From: an uncultured Eubacteriales bacterium
GTDB lineage: Bacteria > Bacillota > Clostridia > Oscillospirales > Acutalibacteraceae
DNA: 7,014 bases
Direction: 5' to 3'
Assembly: GCA_900319255.1 (NCBI GenBank)
Contig: ONNU01000251.1
Location: 1 to 7,014 of the forward strand
Made by a program: the position numbers and the translations under genes. The notes under the pieces are model-generated. The model was not told the DNA's origin, did not search any database, and saw nothing but the letters and a program-made list of their open reading frames with translations. Positions 1-4,991 of this stretch are shown one piece after another. How positions within the stretch are numbered: position 1 is the first letter of the stretch; every line of letters starts with the position of its first letter.

Positions 1-160
1 CTTTCTGTCCAACGCGCGGAAAATCGGTTTTGTAAGTTGATTCGGGATTTTACCTTCTCAGTCATCCGATTTACTATCTGCATCAGAAAGATTTGTAAAG
101 CTCCCGACAATACCAACTCTTAGTCATTAAAGTCCGGCTTGCCACGGGGGTTAAGGAAAG
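1..160. repeat. Left-edge non-coding stretch with nested inverted repeats
   Basis: No convincing gene is visible here. The stretch contains nested complementary arms: CTTTCTG at 1-7 with CAGAAAG at 84-90, AAATCGG at 21-27 with CCGATTT at 66-72, and a weaker GTAA/TTAC pair at 32-35 and 50-53. TCGGGA at 42-47 could instead pair with TCCCGA at 102-107. Together the arms could fold a structure of about 90 nt. It may be the end of an element or of an upstream gene's 3' region cut by the window edge. The pairing is visible; any function is unknown. Confidence 0.35.
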
Positions 161-162
161 GG

Positions 163-217
163 GATTGCAAAAGGGGGCAAACTCAAAGGGGACACCCCTT
201 GTGGTTTCCACCTTTTG
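163..217 (+). repeat. Hairpin-forming intergenic repeat A, copy 1
   Basis: This 55-nt segment is an imperfect palindrome. The outer arm CAAAAGG (168-174) matches CCTTTTG (211-217). The inner stem AAGGGG (186-191) pairs perfectly with CCCCTT (195-200) around a 3-nt ACA loop. It is clearly similar to the reverse complement of 6951-7014: both begin GATTNCAAAAGGGG and both carry CTTGTGGTT before a terminal CTTTTG. The hairpin survives in both copies although inner stem length and sequence differ. It looks like a dispersed palindromic repeat of the REP or MITE kind. It could also act as a terminator for a gene to the left. Confidence 0.7.
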
Positions 218-241
218 GCTCACCAAAGCAGCAATAATTAT

Positions 242-324
242 GAAGTTTGACTCAGGGCAATAAAGCAGAACAGCAAAATCAGGAGTTATTCTTTATTATT
301 TGACTGACTATGAATGATTGACGG
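242..324 (+). repeat. Intergenic repeat B, copy 1
   Basis: Positions 242-296 align without gaps to 6839-6893 in the same orientation, with 46 of 55 bases identical. Weaker similarity (CTAT, GATTG) continues to about 324. AATAAAG (259-265) and CTTTATT (291-297) are complementary, so the module can form a stem with a large loop. No reading frame is evident. It follows repeat A directly, and at the right end of the window B again lies next to A. The similarity is directly visible; its role and mobility are unknown. Confidence 0.7.
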
Positions 325-350
325 AAAATGGCAGGGAATAAATGTGAAAA

Positions 351-400
351 TTTGATTAAATCTGAAAGAATTTGAAATAATTTGCTTGACTTTGAAAAAT
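351..400 (+). promoter_or_regulatory. Phased TTTGAAA-like decamers upstream of the fruR promoter
   Basis: Five successive 10-nt units start at 351, 361, 371, 381 and 391, each beginning TTTG or TCTG and mostly followed by A-rich sequence (TTTGATTAAA, TCTGAAAGAA, TTTGAAATAA, TTTGCTTGAC, TTTGAAAAAT). The spacing equals about one helical turn. The array runs into the -35 box at 386-391. Phased A-rich tracts are known to bend DNA and to act as UP-like elements. Such a role here, or an array of regulator half-sites, is inference. Confidence 0.45.
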
Positions 401-413
401 TATGTGCTATAAT
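386..413 (+). promoter_or_regulatory. Sigma-A-type promoter of the fru operon with extended -10
   Basis: A TTGACT -35 box (386-391) is separated by 16 nt from a perfect TATAAT -10 box (408-413). TGC directly precedes the -10 box, giving the extended TGN motif. Transcription would start near 420, leaving a leader of about 230 nt before fruR. It is the best promoter match I see in the window and is placed to drive fruR-fruK-fruA. Transcription may continue into ptsHI, but the gap after fruA leaves that open. Confidence 0.85.
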
Positions 414-426
414 CTATATAAGAGAG

Positions 427-473
427 TTTGCAAATGCTCAAAGATGGTCAGAATTTGGTAAGATTGTTCTGAC
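427..473 (+). promoter_or_regulatory. Candidate operator or leader hairpins just after the start site
   Basis: The perfect 8-bp palindrome TTTGCAAA (427-434) lies about 7 nt beyond the predicted transcription start, where a repressor would block RNA polymerase. Just downstream GTCAGAA (447-453) and TTCTGAC (467-473) form a 7-bp inverted repeat with a 13-nt spacer. Either could be the FruR operator, since DeoR-family regulators often control their own operon from sites at the promoter. The second could also fold as an RNA hairpin. The dyads are visible; the assignment to FruR is inferred from position only. Confidence 0.4.
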
Positions 474-616
474 TGAACTCATTTTCGCTGTCCATCGGCG
501 GCATATCAAAACAAAGCATACCGGCAATAACAATTCTGCATAGAATAAACCTGCGCTCGCGGGCACAGAATTATAGCATTGAAAAAACTACCCCCGCGAT
601 CATGACACCGGCGGCA

Positions 617-630
617 CGCCGGCGCCGGCG
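617..630. repeat. Perfect 14-bp GC palindrome before the fruR ribosome binding site
   Basis: CGCCGGCGCCGGCG reads identically on both strands and consists only of G and C, inside an otherwise AT-rich leader. CCGGCG at 608-613 can alternatively pair with CGCCGG at 617-622 around a 3-nt loop. It ends right where the purine-rich ribosome binding region begins. It could be a protein site, an RNA hairpin near the ribosome binding site, or a repeat remnant. Confidence 0.6.
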
Positions 631-645
631 GGAGGAAGGGAGGAA
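630..645 (+). promoter_or_regulatory. Tandemly duplicated Shine-Dalgarno of fruR
   Basis: GGGAGGAA occurs twice back to back (630-637 and 638-645), followed by GGAAAT and the ATG at 652. The second GGAGG (639-643) is 8 nt from the start codon and is the likely functional site. The upstream copy adjoins the GC palindrome and may be partly paired with CCCGC at 593-597. This site supports the chosen fruR start. Confidence 0.7.
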
Positions 646-651
646 GGAAAT

Positions 652-1401
652 ATGCTGACACAGGAGAGATATAAGGTCATTCTGGAAATACTGGAGGAAA
701 AGGATGCGGTTACGGTGACGGAGCTTGCGGCTCTGGTGGGGACTTCCGAATCCAGTATCAGACGGGATCTGACGGTGCTTGACCGTGAGGGACGGCTGAG
801 AAAGGTCTACGGCGGAGCTACTGCAATAAACCGTACAGAGGGCGCTCTTGAGGATGAGGTCAATGTAAGGAATGAGCATATGGCTGCGGAAAAGGAGCTG
901 ATCGGCGAATATGCCGCAGGGCTTATCAATAATGACGATTTTGTATATGTGGATTCCGGCACAACCACCGCAAGGCTTATAGATCATATCGGTCCTACAA
1001 AGGCTACCTTCGTTACAAACGGTATCATACACGCCCAGAAGCTGCTGTCAAAGGGCTTCCGCGCATATATGATAGGCGGCAGGATCAAGCCGGTCACTGC
1101 TTCGGTGGTGGGGGCTGAGGGTATACGCAACCTGCTGAAAATGAATTTCACCAAGGCTTTCATGGGTGCTAACGGCATTGATATCACAGCAGGCTTTACA
1201 ACTCCCGATAGCGAAGAGGCTATGATGAAGGAAAAAGCAATTGAAAAAAGCTTTGCCGTGTTCGTTCTTGCGGATCACAGTAAATTCAGAAAGGTCTACC
1301 CTGTGACCTTCGCAGAGCTGAGAAAATGCTGTATCATAACCGACAGGCTGCCCTACAGCGGCTTTAATGATAAAACAATAATAAGGGAGGTGACATCATG
1401 A
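652..1401 (+). CDS. fruR: DeoR-family transcriptional regulator of the fructose operon
   Basis: This is a cytoplasmic DNA-binding regulator of 249 aa, the usual DeoR-family size. Residues 4-56 form the N-terminal winged helix-turn-helix: VTELAALVGTSESSIRRDL lies at 22-40, then LREGRL-like wing residues (DREGRLRKVYGGA, 44-56). Residues about 75-232 form the DeoR sensor domain, related to sugar isomerases, with DSGTTT at 101-106, VTNG at 121-124, GG at 142-143, TPDSEEA at 184-190 and LADHSKF at 206-212. The ATG at 652 has a good ribosome binding site. The last codons overlap fruK by ATGA, indicating translational coupling. Its place before fruK and fruA, as in many Firmicute fruRKA operons, implies that it represses this operon and is relieved by a sugar phosphate such as fructose-1-phosphate. 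That ligand is inferred from the family and context. Confidence 0.92.
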   Translation: MLTQERYKVILEILEEKDAVTVTELAALVGTSESSIRRDLTVLDREGRLRKVYGGATAINRTEGALEDEVNVRNEHMAAEKELIGEYAAGLINNDDFVYVDSGTTTARLIDHIGPTKATFVTNGIIHAQKLLSKGFRAYMIGGRIKPVTASVVGAEGIRNLLKMNFTKAFMGANGIDITAGFTTPDSEEAMMKEKAIEKSFAVFVLADHSKFRKVYPVTFAELRKCCIITDRLPYSGFNDKTIIREVTS

Positions 1402-2303
1402 TCTATACACTGACGCTGAATCCTTCCATTGACTATGTCGTTCATCTTGATAAATTTGTCAGCGGCATTACCAACCGTACAAACAGCGAGGAATATTATA
1501 TCGGCGGTAAGGGTATCAATGTTTCCTGCATACTTGCTCAGCTTGATATAAAAAGTACGGCTCTGGGCTTTACCGCCGGATTTACCGGTGAGGCTATCGA
1601 AAGGGGTCTGGAGGAAATGGGGATATGCTCCGACTTTATCAGGCTCAGGGAGGGTATCTCACGAATAAATATCAAGGTGAAGGCAGACAGGGAAAGCGAG
1701 ATAAATTGTCAGGGACCGCATATTTCTGATGATGAAATGGATCAGCTTCTGAGCAGGATCGGACAGGTGCAGGACGGGGATACTGTGGTGCTTGCGGGCA
1801 GCATACCGAAAACTGTGGCTGACGATACCTATGAAAGGATACTCAGGATCATCAGCGGCAGACAGGTGAGGATAGTCGTTGATGCGACAAAAAAGCTGCT
1901 TGTGAATTGTCTTGTTCACAAACCGTTCCTTATCAAGCCGAACCGTCAGGAGCTTTCGGAAATATTCGGCACATCGGCTGACAGCGAAGAGGAAATTGCC
2001 CGCTGCGCTGAAGAGCTTATGCGTCAGGGGGCAAGAAATGTCATTGTTTCTCTCGGCGGCGAGGGAGCTGTGCTTTTCGCTGAGGACGGAAAGGCCTATC
2101 ATTCAGGCACGGTCAGGGAAAAGGTGCTCAATACGGTAGGCAGCGGAGATTCAATGGTGGCAGGCTTTATCGCAGGCTATGAGCAGACGGGGGACTACGG
2201 ATATGCACTTAAGCTCGGCGCAGCCTGCGGAAATGCAACGGCATTTTCACCGGGTCTTGCAGACAGAAAAAAGATCTATGAGGTACTTGAAATGCTCGGA
2301 TAG
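1398..2303 (+). CDS. fruK: 1-phosphofructokinase (PfkB family)
   Basis: This cytoplasmic kinase of 301 aa would phosphorylate fructose-1-phosphate with ATP to fructose-1,6-bisphosphate, feeding FruA's product into glycolysis. It has the PfkB/ribokinase fold signatures. TLTLNPSIDY at 4-13 is the substrate-binding start typical of the FruK/LacC group. GGKGINVS at 36-43 is signature 1. LAGSIP is at 132-137 and KPNRQEL at 180-186. NTVGSGDSMVAGF at 245-257 is signature 2 with the catalytic base Asp251. Length is normal and no motif is missing. The ATG lies inside the fruR stop (ATGA) with GGGAGGTGA at 1385-1393 just upstream. Tagatose-6-phosphate kinase (LacC) is a close relative, but the fruR and fruA neighbours favour FruK strongly. 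Confidence 0.93.
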   Translation: MIYTLTLNPSIDYVVHLDKFVSGITNRTNSEEYYIGGKGINVSCILAQLDIKSTALGFTAGFTGEAIERGLEEMGICSDFIRLREGISRINIKVKADRESEINCQGPHISDDEMDQLLSRIGQVQDGDTVVLAGSIPKTVADDTYERILRIISGRQVRIVVDATKKLLVNCLVHKPFLIKPNRQELSEIFGTSADSEEEIARCAEELMRQGARNVIVSLGGEGAVLFAEDGKAYHSGTVREKVLNTVGSGDSMVAGFIAGYEQTGDYGYALKLGAACGNATAFSPGLADRKKIYEVLEMLG

Positions 2304-2345
2304 ACGGAAACGGGCAGAAAAAATATTCATAAGGGGGTAAGAAAA

Positions 2346-4385
2346 ATGAGGATCACTGATTTGCTGAAAAAACAGGGCATTGTGATCGGCGCAGATGTCA
2401 AGGATAAGGCTGGAGCTATCGACAAGCTTGTGGAGCTGCATTACAAATGCGGGAATCTCAATGATAAGAAAGCGTACAAAAATGGCATACTCAAAAGAGA
2501 AGGTATGGGTACCACCGCTATCGGAATGGAAATAGCCATACCTCATGCAAAATGCGAGGCTGTGAAAAAGCCCGCTCTGACAGCTATCACCGTAGCAGAC
2601 GGGGTGGATTATGATTCGCCGGACGGAGATCCCTGCAAGCTGATATTCATGATAGCTGCAACCACGGACGGAGATGTGCATCTGGAGGTTCTTGCAAGAA
2701 TGATGCAGATGCTCATGGATATGGATTTCACCGAAAATCTTAAAAAGGCTAAGGATGCAGATGATTTCCTCAGAATAATCGACGAAAAGGAAAAGGAAAA
2801 ATTCCCGGAGGATTATGAAAAAGAGGAAAAGGCTGTTCCGGTCTCAGTGGCTAAGGAAATGGAAGAAGAGAAAAAGGAAAAGAAAGAAACTGAGAAAAAA
2901 GAGGAAAAAGAAGAAAAGGACGGCAGGATCAGGGTGCTCGCTGTTACAGCCTGCCCCACAGGTATCGCTCATACCTATATGGCAGCCGAAGCGCTGAATA
3001 AGGCTGCTGAAAAAATGGGCATCAGCATAAAGGTCGAGACCAACGGCTCGGGGGGCGCTAAGAATGTCCTCACAGCAAAGGAAATAGAGGAATGTGACGG
3101 AATCATCATCGCTGCCGATAAAAGCGTTGAGACCGCAAGGTTTGACGGTAAGCCGGTTTATTCCACAAAGGTGGCTGACGGTATCCATAAGCCTGAGGAG
3201 CTGATTAATAAGATCATCAATAAGGAGGCGGCTGTATTCCGTTCCGGTAAGAAGGTGCAGGCTGAATCCTCCGGCGGAAACGAAAGCTTCGGCAGAAAGC
3301 TGTATAAGCACCTGATGAACGGCGTTTCCCATATGCTGCCCTTCGTTGTGGCAGGCGGTATATTCATTGCTGTGGCATTCCTTATTGATACGGCTTGCGG
3401 CGTTGAGGCTGCGGGCAATAAGGATTTCGGCTCGGTCACTCCTGTGGCTGCATGGTTCAAGACCATCGGCAGATATGCTTTCGATTTCATGCTCCCGCTG
3501 CTTGCCGGCTTTATTGCAATGTCCATCGCTGACAGACCCGGTCTGCTCGTAGGTATCGTAGGCGGTCTGCTGGCATCAAAGGGCGCTACCTTTATAGACC
3601 CCGGCGCAAAAAATACTATCCCCTCCGGTTTCCTGGGCGCACTTTTAGCAGGCTTCCTTGCAGGCTTCCTGATGAAGCTTTTTGAAAGACTGTGCGACCA
3701 TCTGCCCCGGGCAATTGAAGGCATAAAACCGGTGCTGATCTTCCCGCTTGCAGGTCTGGGTATAACAGCTGTTATGATGTGCGCAGTAAATCCTGTTATG
3801 GCTATAATAAACACAGGTCTGAATAACGGTCTTAAATGGCTCAGCGATAATAATCTGGGCATACTGCTGGGCTGCATACTGGGAGGAATGATGTCCATAG
3901 ATATGGGCGGACCGTTCAATAAGGCGGCATATGTTTTCGGCACGGGTATGCTGACAAATGCCGCGACCCTGGCAGACCCGACAGTTGCATATCAGGTCAT
4001 GGCATCGGTTATGATCGGCGGTATGGTTCCGCCTATCGCTATCGCTATCTCAACCACAGTATTCCGCAGATTCTGGACACCCGACGAGCGCAAGAACGGC
4101 GTTGTCAACTTTATCATGGGTCTGTCCTTTATCACAGAGGGCGCTATACCTTACGCTGCATCCTATCCGCTGAAGGTAATTCCTTCCTGCGCGCTGGGAG
4201 CTGCAACAGCAGGCGCATTGTCATGGATGTTCGGCTGTACGCTGATGGCTCCGCACGGAGGAATATTCGTAATCGCAACGATAGGAAATCCGCTGCTTTA
4301 TATTCTGGCGCTGTTTATAGGTTCGGTGGTAGGAGCATTGATGCTGTCACTGCTGAAGCGTCCGAAAAAGGCAAAGAAAGCATAA
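2346..4385 (+). CDS. fruA: Fructose-specific PTS permease, fused EIIA-EIIB-EIIC
   Basis: This 679-aa membrane protein imports fructose and phosphorylates it to fructose-1-phosphate. Residues 1-147 are the EIIA domain, with phospho-accepting His67 in EIAIPHAK. Residues 148-192 are a linker made almost entirely of Lys and Glu. Residues 194-295 are the EIIB domain, with phospho-Cys203 in TACPTGIAHTYMAAEAL. Residues 315-672 are the EIIC membrane domain, with many hydrophobic helices, MGGPFNKAAY at 520-529 and the FITEGAIPYA sugar-site motif at 595-604. The tail is basic (KRPKKAKKA), as expected for a cytoplasmic end. The ATG follows AAGGGGG (2331-2337) by 8 nt, 42 nt after fruK. Order and length match Firmicute FruA. 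The stop TAA lies inside an 8-bp tandem repeat. Confidence 0.95.
   Translation: MRITDLLKKQGIVIGADVKDKAGAIDKLVELHYKCGNLNDKKAYKNGILKREGMGTTAIGMEIAIPHAKCEAVKKPALTAITVADGVDYDSPDGDPCKLIFMIAATTDGDVHLEVLARMMQMLMDMDFTENLKKAKDADDFLRIIDEKEKEKFPEDYEKEEKAVPVSVAKEMEEEKKEKKETEKKEEKEEKDGRIRVLAVTACPTGIAHTYMAAEALNKAAEKMGISIKVETNGSGGAKNVLTAKEIEECDGIIIAADKSVETARFDGKPVYSTKVADGIHKPEELINKIINKEAAVFRSGKKVQAESSGGNESFGRKLYKHLMNGVSHMLPFVVAGGIFIAVAFLIDTACGVEAAGNKDFGSVTPVAAWFKTIGRYAFDFMLPLLAGFIAMSIADRPGLLVGIVGGLLASKGATFIDPGAKNTIPSGFLGALLAGFLAGFLMKLFERLCDHLPRAIEGIKPVLIFPLAGLGITAVMMCAVNPVMAIINTGLNNGLKWLSDNNLGILLGCILGGMMSIDMGGPFNKAAYVFGTGMLTNAATLADPTVAYQVMASVMIGGMVPPIAIAISTTVFRRFWTPDERKNGVVNFIMGLSFITEGAIPYAASYPLKVIPSCALGAATAGALSWMFGCTLMAPHGGIFVIATIGNPLLYILALFIGSVVGALMLSLLKRPKKAKKA
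2861..2920 (+). repeat. Homopurine tract encoding the charged FruA linker
   Basis: Two 29-nt runs containing only A and G (2861-2889 and 2892-2920) are separated by a single CT. They encode the Lys/Glu-rich hinge between the EIIA and EIIB domains of FruA, about residues 173-191. Tracts of this kind can slip in replication and lengthen or shorten in frame. The reading frame is intact here. Confidence 0.75.
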
Positions 4386-4403
4386 AGGCATAAAAGCATA
4401 AAA
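4380..4403 (+). repeat. Three 8-bp tandem repeats over the fruA stop codon
   Basis: GCATAAAG (4380-4387) is followed by GCATAAAA (4388-4395) and GCATAAAA (4396-4403). The first unit supplies fruA's last Ala codon and TAA stop. Because the repeat starts in the coding sequence, it probably arose by slippage or duplication at the gene's end. Confidence 0.8.
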
Positions 4404-4407
4404 GTTT

Positions 4408-4433
4408 CCCCAGCCTTTTCAAAGGCTGCGGGG
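4408..4433 (+). terminator. Strong hairpin after fruA, possible attenuator or weak terminator
   Basis: AGCCTT (4412-4417) pairs with AAGGCT (4422-4427) around a 4-nt loop. The stem is extended by CCCC (4408-4411) pairing with GGGG (4430-4433) across a 2-nt bulge. The hairpin begins 22 nt after the fruA stop. No U-tract follows (TTCATGGG), so an efficient intrinsic terminator is doubtful. It could protect the 3' end of the fruRKA message or partly uncouple ptsHI. The stem is clear; the function is inferred. Confidence 0.45.
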
Positions 4434-4645
4434 TTCATGGGACAGGGCAGCCCCTGGTCGTGCACCGCAGTGCGTGAAACACCCCAAAACACCGCCGCAG
4501 GCGGTCAAAGAAAAAGCAGGCAGCGGCGTCAGCTCGCTGCCGGACAAGACCGAAGGAACTTCCCTGACGAACCCCATCAGCACTACCCATCCCCTTCCAA
4601 GCATACCCCAAAAATAGTTCACCAGATAGAAAAGGCTTTTTTCAA
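4434..4645. repeat. GC-rich intergenic stretch of small stem-loops between fruA and ptsH
   Basis: About 200 nt contain successive perfect or near-perfect stem-loops: GCAC/GTGC at 4462-4473 (extendable with G-U pairs to 4459-4476), ACCGCC/GGCGGT at 4491-4505 with a 3-nt loop, and GGCAGCG/CGCTGCC at 4519-4541 with a 9-nt loop. Base composition differs from the AT-rich 45 nt just before ptsH. Open frames of 64-71 codons cross it on both strands, but they lack ribosome binding sites and resemble nothing I know, so I do not call them genes. It resembles an inserted intergenic repeat. I see no second copy in this window. Confidence 0.45.
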
Positions 4646-4687
4646 GCTATAAAAAAATCCAAATAAAATAAGTAAAGGAGAATCACT

Positions 4688-4951
4688 ATGGTATCAAAAG
4701 TATTAACAGTTCCGAACGCACAGGGCTTTCATATGAGACCCGCTTCAGTATTTGCAGGCGCAATGGGTAAATATCCCTGTAAGGTAACAATCATTTTCAA
4801 CGGCAATAACTATAACGCAAAGAGTACGCTGAATCTTATCGCAGCCTGCATGAAATGCGGCAGTGAGATCGAGCTTGTATGCGACGGCGATCAGGAGAAT
4901 GAGGCTCTCGCAGAAGGCGCAAAGATGATCGAGGACGGCTTCGGCGAGTAG
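4688..4951 (+). CDS. ptsH: Phosphocarrier protein HPr
   Basis: HPr (87 aa, normal length) is the small soluble carrier that moves phosphate from enzyme I to EIIA domains such as FruA His67. The active site is GFHMRPAS (13-20) with His15 and Arg17; Met16 replaces the common Ala. Ser46 in NAKSTLNL (43-50) is the site phosphorylated by HPr kinase in Firmicutes, which links HPr to catabolite control by CcpA. A CMKC pair (Cys54, Cys57) plus Cys31 and Cys65 make it unusually cysteine-rich for HPr. The ATG follows AAAGGAG (4674-4680) by 7 nt. It lies 302 nt after fruA and 40 nt before ptsI, so it may have its own promoter. I found no good -35/-10 pair, although TATAAA at 4648-4653 is a possible -10. 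Confidence 0.95.
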   Translation: MVSKVLTVPNAQGFHMRPASVFAGAMGKYPCKVTIIFNGNNYNAKSTLNLIAACMKCGSEIELVCDGDQENEALAEGAKMIEDGFGE

Positions 4952-4977
4952 GAAATAATGACATCAGCCTGAATAAC

Positions 4978-4986
4978 AGGAGGTGA
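4978..4986 (+). promoter_or_regulatory. Ribosome binding site that decides the ptsI start
   Basis: AGGAGGTGA is a near-perfect Shine-Dalgarno sequence. Its AGGAGG core ends at 4983, 8 nt before the ATG at 4992. The GTG at 4983-4985 lies inside this site and so cannot be the real start. A second ATG at 4995 is possible but less well spaced. Confidence 0.85.
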
Positions 4987-4991
4987 CAGGA

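Larger units (their letters stand above)
420..651 (+). promoter_or_regulatory. Long structured 5' leader of fruR
   Basis: About 230 nt separate the predicted start site from the fruR ATG, long for a simple leader. AATTCTG (532-538) pairs with CAGAATT (566-572), enclosing a GC-rich hairpin at 550-563. The same AATTCTG can instead pair with an identical CAGAATT at 449-455. That competes with the GTCAGAA/TTCTGAC hairpin at 447-473. A 14-bp GC palindrome lies at 617-630. I recognise no known riboswitch class and see no U-tract terminator. Conditional folding is inferred from complementarity alone. Confidence 0.35.

Noticed and set aside
1..123. Open frame from the window start to a TAG at 121-123, possibly the tail of an upstream gene
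   Set aside because: About 40 codons with no recognisable sequence and an unusual composition. Other frames are equally plausible, so I cannot support it.
386..651. A catabolite-responsive (cre) site for CcpA
   Set aside because: Ser46 of HPr made me look for one near the promoter, but I saw no sequence close to the cre consensus.
571..1032. 153-codon minus-strand frame covering the fruR leader and gene
   Set aside because: It overlaps the DeoR helix-turn-helix and sensor coding sequence and has no recognisable protein features.
3158..3943. 261-codon open frame on the minus strand inside fruA
   Set aside because: It lies wholly within the well-supported fruA gene, its product shows no recognisable domain, and its composition is that of an antisense shadow.
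4419..4622. Short open frames on both strands of the fruA-ptsH gap
   Set aside because: They coincide with GC-rich stem-loops, lack ribosome binding sites, and their products look like translated repeat sequence.
4625..4676. A dedicated ptsH promoter
   Set aside because: TATAAA (4648-4653) and TAAAAT (4664-4669) are possible -10 boxes, but neither has a credible -35 box at the right distance.
4983..4985. GTG as the ptsI start
   Set aside because: It lies within the Shine-Dalgarno sequence itself. The ATG at 4992 is correctly spaced and begins the usual enzyme I N-terminus.
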